A DNA stretch of 64,000 nt from CAVXHQ01 sp963789535. GTDB lineage: Bacteria; Pseudomonadota; Alphaproteobacteria; Rhodobacterales; Rhodobacteraceae. The notes beneath the pieces are model-generated. The model was not told the origin of the DNA, did no database searches, and saw nothing but the letters and a program-made list of their open reading frames with translations. Below are positions 29,327 to 38,170 of the stretch, one piece after another; the first letter of the stretch is position 1; each line of letters starts with the position of its first letter. The DNA lies in contig CAWBKU010000003.1 of assembly GCA_963789535.1 (NCBI GenBank), positions 62,001 through 126,000 of the forward strand, in the 5' to 3' direction. A program made the translations under genes and the position numbers.

Positions 29327-29355
29327 TTGACGCGACCGCACACCCGATCTATAAG
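29327..29355 (+). promoter_or_regulatory. Promoter of the PBP1A gene
   Basis: TTGACG (29327-29332), 17-bp spacer, TATAAG (29350-29355), 25 bp before ATG 29381. The closest match to the sigma-70 consensus in the window. Confidence 0.72.
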
Positions 29356-29380
29356 CGGCCCGTCGGCACCCTGCGCGACC

Positions 29381-31909
29381 ATGAGGTTGATTTCCGTGCT
29401 GCGCTTTGTCTTTTCCACCCTCGGCGGTCTGTTCACGATGCTGACGATGGGCGCCATCATGGGCGCGCTCAGCCTCGGGGCGATCTTCTTCGTCTACGGG
29501 CGCACGCTGCCGGACTATAGCTGGATCCGGCAATATGCGCCGCAGACCGTGTCCCGCGTCTATTCGGGCGAGGGGCGGATCATCGACGAATTCGCGGGCC
29601 AGCGGCGGATCTATGTCACCGCCGCCGAGATCCCCGACGTGGTGAAATTCGCCTTCGTCAGCGCCGAGGACCAGAACTTCTATACCCACCCCGGATTCGA
29701 CATCCGCGGCATCGCCGCCGCCTTCGTCGACGCGGTGGCATCGCGCGGCTCCGACCTGCGCGGCGCCTCGACGATCACCCAGCAGTTGATGAAGATCCTG
29801 TTTCTCGACGGCTCGATCACGGCAGAGCGCAAGGTGCAGGAACTCATCCTTGCCGTGCGCGTCGAGCAGATGGTCGACAAGGAAAAGATCCTCGAGATGT
29901 ATCTCAACGAGATCTTCCTCGGGCGCGGCTCTTACGGTGTGGCGGCAGCCGCACAGACCTATTTCAACAAGACACTGAACGAACTGAGCGCCGGTGAGGC
30001 CGCCTATCTGGCCGCCCTCGCGCAGCGCCCCGGCAACCTGCATCCCGTCACGCAATACGAGGCGAGCGTGAACCGCCGCAATTACGTGCTGCGCGAGATG
30101 TTCCAGAACGGATATATCGACGAGGCGACGATGGTCGCCGAACAGGAGGCCCCCCTCGAGACGGTGCAATCGGGCGCCTTCGAGAGCTATCGGTCGTCGG
30201 TGCCCGACCTCGACTACTTCTCCGCCGAGATCCGCCGCCAGCTCGAGATCGAATTCGGCGAGGACGAGATCGAAGGGGGCGGCTATCAGGTGCGCGCCAC
30301 CATCGACCCCGACCTTCAGATCGAGGCGGCCCATGCGCTGCAACGCGCACTCGAACAGTTCGACCGCGGGCTCGGGCTCTGGCGCGGCACCGGCCAGACC
30401 CTGCCCGAAGAGACGCTCGGTTCCGAGGAGGCGTGGCGCGGCGCGCTTGCCGATCTGACGCTGAGCCGGAACATCACACTGGAAAACCCGTGGTATCCCG
30501 CCGTCGTCCTCGAGGTTGGCGAAGGCCAGATGCGTGTCGGGATCGAGGCCGTGACCGAGACCGAGGCGGAGCCCTTCGTGGTGCCGCGCGACGACATAAG
30601 CTGGATGCGGGGCAGTTTCGCCGAGAATTTCACCCGCGGCGACGTCGTCTACATCCGCCGGATGACGGCGGACGGCGACGGCAGTTTCATCCGCTGGACC
30701 CTGCGCCAGATCCCCGAGGTGCAGGGCGCGTTCATGGCGATGGATGTCAATACCGGCCGCGTTCTGGCGATGCAGGGCGGGTTCGACTACGATTACTCCA
30801 ACTTCAACCGCGCGACCCTGGCCGAGCGTCAGCCGGGGTCGGCGTTCAAGCCGTTCGTCTATGCCGCCGCCCTCGACAGCGGCTATACGCCCGCGACGAT
30901 CGTCGTCGACAGCCCGATCGAGATCAACACGCCGCAGGGCGTCTGGCGTCCGCAGAACTATTCCAACACCTTCTACGGTCCGGCGCCGCTGCGCATCGGC
31001 ATCGAACAGTCGCGCAACCTGATGACCATCCGTCTGGCCCAGGAAATCGGGATCGAGACCGTCGCCACCTATGCCGAGCGGTTCGGCGTCTACGACGACA
31101 TGCAGCCGGTCCTCGCCAATGCGCTGGGGGCACAGGAGACAACGCTCTACGACCTCGTCGCCGCGTATTCGATGTTCGCCAACGGCGGCGAGCGGGTGCA
31201 GCCGACGTTGATCGACCGGGTGCAGGACAGGTTCGGCCAGACCGTCTATCGCCATGACCAGAGCACTTGCGAGGATTGCACCTTTGCCGACCTGCCCGTC
31301 GGAGCGATCCCGCGCATCCAGACCAACCGTGACCGGATCATGAACGCGGTGACGGCCTATCAGATCACCTCGATGATGGAAGGCGTCGTCCAGCGGGGCA
31401 CGGCGCGCAACGCCATCAACCTGCCGGTGCCGATCGCCGGCAAGACCGGCACGACGAACGACGCAAAGGATGTCTGGTTCGTCGGCTTCTCGTCCAACAT
31501 CGCGGCGGGGTGCTATATCGGCTATGACACGCCACGCTCGATGAACGGGGCCTCGGGCGGGGGCGTCTGCGCGCCGGTGTTCCAGGCCTTCATGACCGCC
31601 GCGATCCAGGAATACGGCGGTACGCCGTTCCGCATCCCCGACGGGTGCCGGTTCATCAACATCGACCGTCTGACGGGCGCGCGCCTGCCGGACGGCGCCT
31701 CGGGCGGCAATGTGATCGGCGAATGTTTCCGGGACGGCGAAGAGCCGGTGTTCGGCATCACCTTCGACGGCGGCTTCGCCATCGCCGCCGACCTGCCGCT
31801 GGTCGAGGAACTGCGTCCGGTGCAGCAGATCGAGAACTCGACCGGCGGCACCGCCGTCGTCGGCCCGCGCGCGACGTTCAACACGCTGTCGACGGGCGGT
31901 CTCTACTGA
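29381..31909 (+). CDS. mrcA: Penicillin-binding protein 1A, bifunctional
   Basis: Class A PBP that polymerises glycan strands and crosslinks peptides. The 842-residue protein has an N-terminal anchor (residues 8-40), the GT51 domain with catalytic Glu96 in SAEDQNFYTHPG and GASTITQQLMK, an OB-like insert at about 320-430, and a transpeptidase domain with Ser487 in PGSAFKPFVY, SxN-type motif and Lys688 in GKTGTTND. ATG 29381 has no clear ribosome site, but homology starts there. It is transcribed from its own promoter after the amidase gene. Its 3' end overlaps the opposite-strand small gene by 7 bp. Confidence 0.94.
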   Translation: MRLISVLRFVFSTLGGLFTMLTMGAIMGALSLGAIFFVYGRTLPDYSWIRQYAPQTVSRVYSGEGRIIDEFAGQRRIYVTAAEIPDVVKFAFVSAEDQNFYTHPGFDIRGIAAAFVDAVASRGSDLRGASTITQQLMKILFLDGSITAERKVQELILAVRVEQMVDKEKILEMYLNEIFLGRGSYGVAAAAQTYFNKTLNELSAGEAAYLAALAQRPGNLHPVTQYEASVNRRNYVLREMFQNGYIDEATMVAEQEAPLETVQSGAFESYRSSVPDLDYFSAEIRRQLEIEFGEDEIEGGGYQVRATIDPDLQIEAAHALQRALEQFDRGLGLWRGTGQTLPEETLGSEEAWRGALADLTLSRNITLENPWYPAVVLEVGEGQMRVGIEAVTETEAEPFVVPRDDISWMRGSFAENFTRGDVVYIRRMTADGDGSFIRWTLRQIPEVQGAFMAMDVNTGRVLAMQGGFDYDYSNFNRATLAERQPGSAFKPFVYAAALDSGYTPATIVVDSPIEINTPQGVWRPQNYSNTFYGPAPLRIGIEQSRNLMTIRLAQEIGIETVATYAERFGVYDDMQPVLANALGAQETTLYDLVAAYSMFANGGERVQPTLIDRVQDRFGQTVYRHDQSTCEDCTFADLPVGAIPRIQTNRDRIMNAVTAYQITSMMEGVVQRGTARNAINLPVPIAGKTGTTNDAKDVWFVGFSSNIAAGCYIGYDTPRSMNGASGGGVCAPVFQAFMTAAIQEYGGTPFRIPDGCRFINIDRLTGARLPDGASGGNVIGECFRDGEEPVFGITFDGGFAIAADLPLVEELRPVQQIENSTGGTAVVGPRATFNTLSTGGLY

Positions 31910-32094
31910 TCCTCGTCGGGATCGCGCCGGTCCTTGCCGCCCGACAGGTCGCGCACCAAGCCGTATCCGGCGATCCCGAACGCAACGCCGATGGCGATGC
32001 CGAACGCGATGTTGTCCATGACGGCCCCGAAGGCGGCGCCGGCGGCGATGCCGATGGCGGTCGCCGCGAAGGCGGTGAGGGATACCCTGGTCAT
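31903..32094 (-). CDS. Small glycine-zipper membrane protein
   Basis: A 63-residue protein. ATG 32094 has GGGAGA 7 nt upstream. Residues 5-50 are hydrophobic with regularly spaced Gly/Ala (GIAAGAAFGAVMDNIAFGIAIGVAFGIAGYG), two probable transmembrane segments, and the tail is charged (GGKDRRDPDEDQ). Similar small proteins are often annotated glycine-zipper or hypothetical. It is convergent with and slightly overlaps the PBP1A gene. No function assigned. Confidence 0.65.
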   Translation of the reverse strand: MTRVSLTAFAATAIGIAAGAAFGAVMDNIAFGIAIGVAFGIAGYGLVRDLSGGKDRRDPDEDQ

Positions 32095-32181
32095 GTCGTC
32101 TCCCGTGCCGATCTCATGCCTCTCCAACGGCTCTCGGCCCGTAAGGTTTCACGGCCGGGCGACGGTCGGCGGACCGCCGCC

Positions 32182-32210
32182 TTGTCTCGCATTGCGGCGG
32201 ACGGTATGAC
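32182..32210 (+). promoter_or_regulatory. Promoter of prfB
   Basis: TTGTCT (32182-32187), 17-bp spacer, TATGAC (32205-32210), 40 bp before ATG 32251. Confidence 0.62.
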
Positions 32211-32250
32211 CGCGATCTGAGAGTGCCCGACCCGAAAGAGAGCCCGTCCC

Positions 32251-33378
32251 ATGCGCGCCGAAATCCAGACCATCGTCGCCGAGATCGAGAAGTCGCACCG
32301 CCTTCTCGGGCAGCGGCTGAACTGGGACACGGCGCGTCACCGCCTCGAGGAGTTCGATGCGCGGGTCGAGGATCCGACGCTGTGGGACGACCCCGAGGCC
32401 GCGCAAAAACTGATGCGCGAGCGTCAGATGCTCGTCGATGCGATCGAGACCTACGAGAGCATCGGGCGCGATCTGTCCGACAACGTCGACCTGATCGGAA
32501 TGGGCGAGGCCGAAGAGGACGCCGAGATCGTGGGCGAGGCCGAGGGCGCGCTCAGGGCATTGCAGGCACGCGCGGCTGCCAAGGAACTCGAGGCGCTGCT
32601 GGACGGCGAGGCGGACGGGAACGACACGTTCCTCGAGATAAACTCGGGTGCGGGCGGCACCGAGTCCTGTGACTGGGCCAACATGCTGGCGCGGATGTAC
32701 GTCAGATGGGCGGAAAAGAAGGGCTACGAGGTCGAATTGCAGTCCGAGACGCCGGGCGAAGAGGCGGGGATCAAGTCGGCGGCCTACAAGATCAGCGGGC
32801 CGAACGCCTACGGCTGGCTGAAGAGCGAGAGCGGCGTGCACCGCCTCGTGCGGATATCGCCTTTCGACAGTGCAGCCAAACGGCACACGTCGTTCTCGTC
32901 GGTCTGGGTCTATCCGGTGGTCGACGACAACATCGAGATCGAGGTGGCGCCGAACGACATCCGCATCGACACCTACCGCTCCTCGGGCGCGGGGGGCCAG
33001 CACGTGAACACGACGGATTCGGCGGTGCGGATTACGCATATCCCGACCAACATCGTGGTGACGAGTTCCGAGAAGTCGCAGCACCAGAACCGGGACATCG
33101 CGATGAAGGCGCTGAAGAGCCGCCTCTACCAGCTCGAACTCGACCGTCGCAACGCCGATATCAACGCCGCCCACGAGGCCAAGGGGGATGCCGGCTGGGG
33201 TAACCAGATCCGGTCCTATGTCCTGCAACCCTATCAGATGGTGAAGGACTTGCGCACGCGTCACGAGACCTCGGACACGCAGGGGGTGCTGGACGGCGAT
33301 CTCGACGGGTTCATGGCGGCGACGCTGGCGATGCAGGTCTCTGGCAAGAGCCGGGCGGAGGCGGGCGGCGAGGACTAG
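32251..33378 (+). CDS. prfB: Peptide chain release factor 2
   Basis: Terminates translation at UGA and UAA. The 375-residue protein has SPF in RLVRISPFDSAAKRH (near residue 208, stop-codon reading) and the catalytic GGQ in SSGAGGQHVNTTDSAVR (near 250). The gene is a single uninterrupted frame: the early UGA-dependent programmed frameshift of E. coli prfB is absent. The IS66 element lies 43 bp after the stop. Confidence 0.96.
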   Translation: MRAEIQTIVAEIEKSHRLLGQRLNWDTARHRLEEFDARVEDPTLWDDPEAAQKLMRERQMLVDAIETYESIGRDLSDNVDLIGMGEAEEDAEIVGEAEGALRALQARAAAKELEALLDGEADGNDTFLEINSGAGGTESCDWANMLARMYVRWAEKKGYEVELQSETPGEEAGIKSAAYKISGPNAYGWLKSESGVHRLVRISPFDSAAKRHTSFSSVWVYPVVDDNIEIEVAPNDIRIDTYRSSGAGGQHVNTTDSAVRITHIPTNIVVTSSEKSQHQNRDIAMKALKSRLYQLELDRRNADINAAHEAKGDAGWGNQIRSYVLQPYQMVKDLRTRHETSDTQGVLDGDLDGFMAATLAMQVSGKSRAEAGGED

Positions 33379-33421
33379 GATCGACGCCTCAGTCGCCCCC
33401 GGCGCATCGGCAAGTCTGTAA

Positions 33422-33429
33422 CCCGAAGA
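33422..33429 (+). repeat. Target-site duplication, left copy
   Basis: CCCGAAGA directly before the IS66 left end, repeated exactly at 36257-36264. Eight bases is the normal duplication length for IS66-family elements. Confidence 0.9.
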
Positions 33430-33528
33430 GTAACCACCCGGTCGCCGCCGCCTGCCTGATTTCCGCCTGATCGTTTAGGGCACGTGCATAGCGACGTCGT
33501 TAGCGACGTGTCTTATGCGAGGCTGGCG

Positions 33529-33912
33529 ATGCGTGGCGATATTCTTGGGCTGGAACGGCGGCGGCGGTGGGGCGATGGGCAGAAGTTCGCGATCGTGCTG
33601 TCGGTGGGGGGCGTCGGGGCGACGGTGACGCAGGTTGCGCAGCGCCATGAGGTCACGCGGCAGCAAGTCTATGCCTGGCGGCATGAGCTGAAGAAGAAGG
33701 GGCTGTTGTCGCCGGCGGCAGAGGCGATATTTCTGCCGGTCGAGATGCCCGAGCGACAGGAGATGGTTGCCGCTTCGGAGCCCGCCGCCGCTGCGCCCGC
33801 TGCGCCGGTCCCGATCGAGTTGCGGCTGGCGAATGGCCGCTGCCTGCGGTTCGACGCGACAGTGGACACGACCACGCTGAAACGTCTGATCCGGGCGGTG
33901 GAGGCCGCATGA
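33529..33912 (+). CDS. tnpA: IS66 accessory protein TnpA
   Basis: A 127-residue protein with an IS3/IS66-type helix-turn-helix: FAIVLSVGGVGATVTQVAQR and QQVYAWRHELKKKGLL (residues 20-65), then an Ala/Pro linker and a conserved ELRLANGRCLRF tail. It is needed with TnpB for IS66 transposition. ATG 33529 has GAGG 8 nt upstream. Its stop overlaps the tnpB start by 4 nt (ATGA). Confidence 0.88.
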   Translation: MRGDILGLERRRRWGDGQKFAIVLSVGGVGATVTQVAQRHEVTRQQVYAWRHELKKKGLLSPAAEAIFLPVEMPERQEMVAASEPAAAAPAAPVPIELRLANGRCLRFDATVDTTTLKRLIRAVEAA

Positions 33913-34256
33913 TCGGCCCGGGGACCGGCGTTCGGGTCTCTCTCGCCTGTGGCGCTACGGAGATGCGCAAGGGGATATCGGGGCTGGCGACCCTTACACA
34001 GGATGTGCTGCGCCAGAAGCCGACGGGCGGTGCGGTTTTTGCCTTCCGGGGGAGGCGTGGCGACCGGCTGAAGCTCTTGTATTGGGATGGGCAAGGCTTC
34101 TGCCTTTACTACAAGGTGCTGGAGCGGGGCCGGTTTCCCTGGCCGAGCAGCGGCGATGGCGCAACGCGATTGACCTCGGGGCAATTGGCGATGCTCTGGG
34201 AGGGCATCGACTGGCGCCGGCCGGACTGGGGCGCGCCGCCCGCGCGCGTTGGGTGA
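33909..34256 (+). CDS. tnpB: IS66 accessory protein TnpB
   Basis: A 115-residue protein with the family signature GTGVRVSLACGATEMRKGIS, then GGAVFAFRGRRGDRLKLLYWDGQGFCLYYK and a C-terminal LTSGQLAMLWEGIDW. Translationally coupled to tnpA. The tnpC gene begins 62 bp downstream. Confidence 0.93.
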   Translation: MIGPGTGVRVSLACGATEMRKGISGLATLTQDVLRQKPTGGAVFAFRGRRGDRLKLLYWDGQGFCLYYKVLERGRFPWPSSGDGATRLTSGQLAMLWEGIDWRRPDWGAPPARVG

Positions 34257-34318
34257 TTTATCCCTCTGAAACGCCTTGTTTTTATGGCGTTTCCGCCTGA
34301 CCTGTGGTAGTCGGGCGC

Positions 34319-35944
34319 ATGTCGGGCGCGCCCAAAAATCTTCCCGATGATCCCGCCCTTCTGAAGGCGCTGATCGTCACCCTGCAGGCGGAAAATGCGA
34401 AGATCTCGGCGACGCTGCGCGCCCATGACCAGTTGATCCAGACCCTGCGGCTGCGCATCGCCAAGCTGAAGAAGCAGGTGTTCGGTAAGTCCTCGGAGAA
34501 GATCGAGCGCGAGATCGAGCAGCTGGAACTGGCGCTGGAGGATCTGCTGATTGCGGCGGCCGAGAGCGATACCGGTCCCGTGGATCAGGGGCAGACCGAG
34601 GACGCGCCGGCGGCCGCCACCGACGATATGGCTGATCGCCCGACGCGCCGCCGGCCGCGGGTGTCGGACGCCACCCCGCGCGAGCGGCAAGTCCTCGACC
34701 CCGGCACCTGCTGCCCGGATTGCAGCGGCGATTTGCGCCTGGTGGGCGATGACGTCAGCGAGATGCTCGACCTGATCGCGGCCCAGCTGAAGGTCGTCCA
34801 GATCGCCCGGCTGAAGAAATCCTGCCGCCGCTGCGAGAGGATGGTGCAGGTGCCGGCGCCCAGCCGTCCGATCCCCGGCAGCATGGCGGGGCCGGGGATC
34901 TTGGCCTATGTTCTCGTCTCCAAATTTGACGATCACCTTCCCCTCTATCGCCAGCAAGAAATCTTTGCGCGCATGGGTGCCGACATCCCGGACAGCACGC
35001 TGGTCGACTGGTGCGGCCGCGCCATGAAGGTGCTGCAACCGTTGATCGAGAGGATCGAGGCGGATGTCATGGCCAGTGATCTGCTGCATGCCGATGATAC
35101 GCCGATCCGGGTGCTGGATCGGTCGCTGCGCGACAAGGGGCTGGGCAAGGGCGTGAAGAAGGGCCGGATCTGGGCCTATGTCCGCGATCAGCGACCTTGG
35201 GCGGGCAGTGAGCCACCCGGCGCGGTCTATGCCTTCGCGCCGGATTGGAAAGAAAAGCATGTCCATCGCCATCTGGCCCAGACCCGCGGCACTCTGCAGG
35301 CGGACGGATACAAGGGCTATGCCAAGCTGTATGACCCGGAGCCTGATGGAACGCCCCGCCTGCGGGAGGCCGCCTGCTGGGCGCATCTGCGGCGTGACTT
35401 CCATGATGAATGGAGCAAGACGAAATCCACGATTGCCCGCGAGGCGCTCGACCGCATCGGCGCGCTCTATGATATCGAGCGGGAGATCAACGGCCGCGCC
35501 GCCGATATCCGCCTTGTCGCGCGCCAGAAGCACAGCGCCCCGAAGGTCGAGGCCTTCTTCGCATGGTCCGGGAGCCAACTCTTGCTGATCCCTGGCAAGG
35601 GCGATCTGGCCAAGGCCTTCCGTTACGGGCTCAGCCGCCGGGGCGCCTTCAGCCTCTTCCTCGACGACGGTCGGGTGGCGATCGACAATAATCCGGCCGA
35701 ATGTGCCCTGCGCCCGATCGGCGTCGGGCGCCGCAACTGGCTCTTCGCCGGTGCCGACACCGGAGCCGAAACGCTGGCCTGCGCCATGACCGTCATCGAG
35801 ACCGCCAAGATGAACGGCCTCGACCCTCAGGCTTATCTTGCCGACATCCTGACCCGCATCAACGATCACAAGATCAATCGGCTCGACGATCTCCTGCCGT
35901 GGAATTGGACGCCACTGACCACGTCTTTATCTGAGGCCGCATGA
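34319..35944 (+). CDS. tnpC: IS66 transposase TnpC
   Basis: A 541-residue DDE transposase. An N-terminal coiled coil (residues 18-85, with KKQVFGKSSEKIE) is followed by a zinc-ribbon-like region (CCPDCSG ... CRRCERM, 125-175), the catalytic core with Asp in ADDTPIRV (near 258), Asp in QADGYKGYAKLY (near 328) and Glu in NNPAECALRPIGVGRRNWLF (near 460). Full length for IS66. ATG 34319 is chosen; GTG 34304 is possible. The stop overlaps the passenger ORF start. Confidence 0.93.
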   Translation: MSGAPKNLPDDPALLKALIVTLQAENAKISATLRAHDQLIQTLRLRIAKLKKQVFGKSSEKIEREIEQLELALEDLLIAAAESDTGPVDQGQTEDAPAAATDDMADRPTRRRPRVSDATPRERQVLDPGTCCPDCSGDLRLVGDDVSEMLDLIAAQLKVVQIARLKKSCRRCERMVQVPAPSRPIPGSMAGPGILAYVLVSKFDDHLPLYRQQEIFARMGADIPDSTLVDWCGRAMKVLQPLIERIEADVMASDLLHADDTPIRVLDRSLRDKGLGKGVKKGRIWAYVRDQRPWAGSEPPGAVYAFAPDWKEKHVHRHLAQTRGTLQADGYKGYAKLYDPEPDGTPRLREAACWAHLRRDFHDEWSKTKSTIAREALDRIGALYDIEREINGRAADIRLVARQKHSAPKVEAFFAWSGSQLLLIPGKGDLAKAFRYGLSRRGAFSLFLDDGRVAIDNNPAECALRPIGVGRRNWLFAGADTGAETLACAMTVIETAKMNGLDPQAYLADILTRINDHKINRLDDLLPWNWTPLTTSLSEAA

Positions 35945-36241
35945 TGGCAACCGTCACTCACGTCTGCACCATCGACTACCTCGCCAAGATGCTGGACGAA
36001 GTCCCGAGCTTCTCGAAGCCATCGTCTACAACGACGATAGCCTCTGGCCTACGGGGCAATCATCAGCATCTATACCGGCCAGGACGAGACCGTCACGGCT
36101 CTGACCGACGATGGCATCGACGAACTAAAAGACGTGCTCAGGGCTGCCCGCATCACCACCGAAACCTGGCACGCGTTCCTCGACGACTTTGTTGATGACA
36201 ATAACCTCGTCGCCCGCATCAAGGCCCAAGCACCGCGGTAA
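35941..36241 (+). pseudogene. Decayed IS66 passenger ORF
   Basis: A short ORF coupled to tnpC (ATGA). It starts ATVTHVCTIDYLAKMLDE and then loses frame twice: near 36001 (GAAGTCCCGAG lacks one base, after which PELLEAIVYNDDSL reads on) and near 36046-36052 (then YGAIISIYTGQDETVTALTD and DGIDELKDVLRAARITTE to the stop at 36239-36241). Restored it would encode an acidic protein of about 100 residues. Similar passengers follow tnpC in some IS66 elements; function unknown. Confidence 0.65.
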
Positions 36242-36256
36242 CAACCGGCCTGTTAC

Positions 36257-36264
36257 CCCGAAGA
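36257..36264 (+). repeat. Target-site duplication, right copy
   Basis: CCCGAAGA immediately after the right end of the IS66 element, identical to 33422-33429. Confidence 0.9.
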
Positions 36265-36286
36265 TCTCTGGGGCACTGTTTCACTG

Positions 36287-36311
36287 AAAAAGGGCGCCCG
36301 ACGGGCGCCCT
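36287..36311 (-). terminator. Intrinsic terminator of the M23-bactofilin operon
   Basis: A perfect 9-bp stem (36291-36299 with 36303-36311), loop GAC, followed on the minus strand by a run of U from the A's at 36287-36291. It lies 25 bp after the bactofilin stop. Confidence 0.88.
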
Positions 36312-36336
36312 GTGATCCTGACGAAGATCGAATCAA

Positions 36337-36861
36337 TCAGCTTCCCGACGGGGTCGTCTCCGCCGCCGAGGGCTTGGGCAGGGCGCGTCCTGCGGTGCTC
36401 AGCGGATCTTCCTGACGCTGGACCGACCCTTCGAAATGCGCGCCGCTCTCGATCGCGATCGTCTTGTGGATGATGTCGCCCTCGACCCGGGCCGAGGAGG
36501 TCAGCCGCACCTTGAGGCCGCGGACCCGGCCGACGATCCGGCCGTTGATGACGACGTCGTCGGCGACCAGTTCGCCCTTGACCGTCGCACCCTCGCCGAC
36601 GGTCAGAAGATGGGCGCGGATGTCGCCCTCGACCTGACCCTCGATGATGATGTCGCCGGTCGTCTTCAGGTTTCCCTTGATGTGCAGGTCCGCCGAGAGT
36701 GTCGACGGCGGCGCCTTGGGCTTGGGCGCCGAGGGCCGCACGTCGAGACCGGTCCCCATGGGGGCGGACGACGGCGCCATCGGTGCCGGCGCGCTGGAGG
36801 AGGGGGCGGCGCTATCGCCCGGCTTCGGGCCGGGCTCGTTGATTTTGCTCTTAGAAAACAT
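36337..36861 (-). CDS. Bactofilin
   Basis: A 174-residue polymer-forming cytoskeletal protein. A Pro/Ser/Ala-rich N-terminal tail (about 52 residues) precedes the beta-helical DUF583 core: LHIKGNLKTTGDIIIEGQVEGDIRA with six-residue repeats to about 150, then a disordered C-terminal tail. No transmembrane helix. It overlaps the end of the M23 gene by 11 bp, so the two are co-expressed. Bactofilins recruit cell-wall enzymes to defined sites in alphaproteobacteria. Confidence 0.93.
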   Translation of the reverse strand: MFSKSKINEPGPKPGDSAAPSSSAPAPMAPSSAPMGTGLDVRPSAPKPKAPPSTLSADLHIKGNLKTTGDIIIEGQVEGDIRAHLLTVGEGATVKGELVADDVVINGRIVGRVRGLKVRLTSSARVEGDIIHKTIAIESGAHFEGSVQRQEDPLSTAGRALPKPSAAETTPSGS

Positions 36862-38170
36862 CTTCTCCAGCTCTTATGTAGGTCATCGGGTTCACAGGAT
36901 CACCGTTCACGCGCACTTCGTAGTGAACATGCGAGCCGCTCGATATTCCAGAATTCCCCATATCACCGATCCGCTCGCCGCGCGAGACCCTTTGGCCCAC
37001 TTCGACACGGATGAGGTTCTGGTGGGCATAGAGCGTCTCGATGCCGAATTCGTGCTGGATCTTGACGAGGCGGCCATAGCCCGACGACCAGCCCGCATAG
37101 GTGACGACGCCATCGGCGGTGGCATAGATCGGCGTGCCGATCGGCGCCGCCATGTCGACGCCCGCGTGCAGGCGGCCCCAGCGCTGGCCGAACGGCGAGG
37201 TGAAGCGGAAGCTGTCGCGCAGCGGCATCGTGAACGGCACGCGCTCGGCGGCGATGCGGTAGAGGTTGATGTTGTCGAGGCTGCCGAGGATGCCGTTGGC
37301 GCGCACCGTATCGGCATCGGGGACCGCGCTGCCCCGGGTCGAGAACTGGATCGGCGTCAGCGGCCCGCCGATCCCCGAATACCCGCGCCGCACCGACGCG
37401 AGCAGCGAATTCGTGTTCAGGCCCGCCGCGCGGAACATATCGTCCAGCGGCTCGACCGAGACCATCATCGCCTCTTCGAGCTGCCGGAAGATTTCATCGT
37501 TGCGCTCGTCGCGCAGCCGGATTTCGAGTTCGAGGTCGGTGGCGCGGGTCAGCGCATATTCCGCATTCGCGGCGATCGTATCGCGTTCGGCGGCGGTGTC
37601 CGCCAATGCGGCGGACAGGATGTCGACGGTGCCGGAAAGTTCGTCGGCCGACCCCAGGCCCGGGATCGCGGTGCCCGCGTCAGAGGCGGCCAGAACGCTG
37701 TCGACCTGATCCCGGGCGGCGTCGCGGTCCTGCATGGTGCGACGCAATGTCGCCTGCACGACCTCGAGCCCGGTCTCGAGTTCGGTGCGCCGGTCCTCCG
37801 AGGCCAGAAGTTCGGTCTGCATGATCGAGATCTGGTCGAGGGCCGTGGCGAACCGCGATTGCGCCGCGACGGCCTCGGCGGCACGCATGTCCCGCTCTTC
37901 GCTGAGCGCGTTCAGGCGTTCTTCGTAGATGAGTTTGTCGCGCTGCGCCTGGGCGCGGAAATTGCCCGCCCCGATCGAGTCCATCAGCAGGATCGCGGTG
38001 GCCACGATCGTCCAGCCGACGATGATGGTGCTTCCCGCCCAGGCAAGAAGCTGGGTCTCGGGCTTCAGCCGGATGAACCGCGTCTCGGTGTCGGACCGCA
38101 AAAAGAGGCGTTTTTCGGGAAAGCGCCGTTCGAGGGCGCGGTGAATGGCATGGCCAAGGCGTGTTCGCAC
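36851..38170 (-). CDS. M23-family membrane-anchored peptidoglycan peptidase
   Basis: A 439-residue protein with a short cytoplasmic N-terminus (about 45 residues), one transmembrane helix (about 46-66, STIIVGWTIVATAILLM), a long coiled coil (about 75-245) and a C-terminal LytM domain with zinc ligands in LHAGVDMAAPIGTPIYAT and GSHVHYEVR. This layout matches LmdC-type hydrolases that partner bactofilins. The start is uncertain: GTG 38170 is taken because the sequence becomes protein-like there; the frame is open to 38257. The operon promoter lies at 38285-38313. Confidence 0.9.
   Translation of the reverse strand: MRTRLGHAIHRALERRFPEKRLFLRSDTETRFIRLKPETQLLAWAGSTIIVGWTIVATAILLMDSIGAGNFRAQAQRDKLIYEERLNALSEERDMRAAEAVAAQSRFATALDQISIMQTELLASEDRRTELETGLEVVQATLRRTMQDRDAARDQVDSVLAASDAGTAIPGLGSADELSGTVDILSAALADTAAERDTIAANAEYALTRATDLELEIRLRDERNDEIFRQLEEAMMVSVEPLDDMFRAAGLNTNSLLASVRRGYSGIGGPLTPIQFSTRGSAVPDADTVRANGILGSLDNINLYRIAAERVPFTMPLRDSFRFTSPFGQRWGRLHAGVDMAAPIGTPIYATADGVVTYAGWSSGYGRLVKIQHEFGIETLYAHQNLIRVEVGQRVSRGERIGDMGNSGISSGSHVHYEVRVNGDPVNPMTYIRAGEDVF

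Larger units (their letters stand above)
33430..36256 (+). mobile_element. IS66-family insertion sequence, 2,827 bp
   Basis: Left end GTAACCACCCGGTCG and right end (read inward) GTAACAGGCCGGTTG share GTAAC and CCGGT, an imperfect terminal inverted repeat beginning GTAA as in IS66. Exact 8-bp duplications flank it. It carries tnpA, tnpB, tnpC in the standard overlapping order plus a broken passenger ORF. It sits between prfB and the bactofilin terminator, so it interrupts no gene. The three transposition genes are intact and the element may still move. Confidence 0.92.

Noticed and set aside
32251..32400. A programmed frameshift in prfB
   Set aside because: The reading frame is uninterrupted from ATG to stop with no early in-frame TGA.
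33418..33429. The outer GTAAC at 33418 as the left end of the IS66 element
   Set aside because: Starting there leaves no target duplication; moving the end to 33430 gives an exact 8-bp duplication, as expected for IS66.
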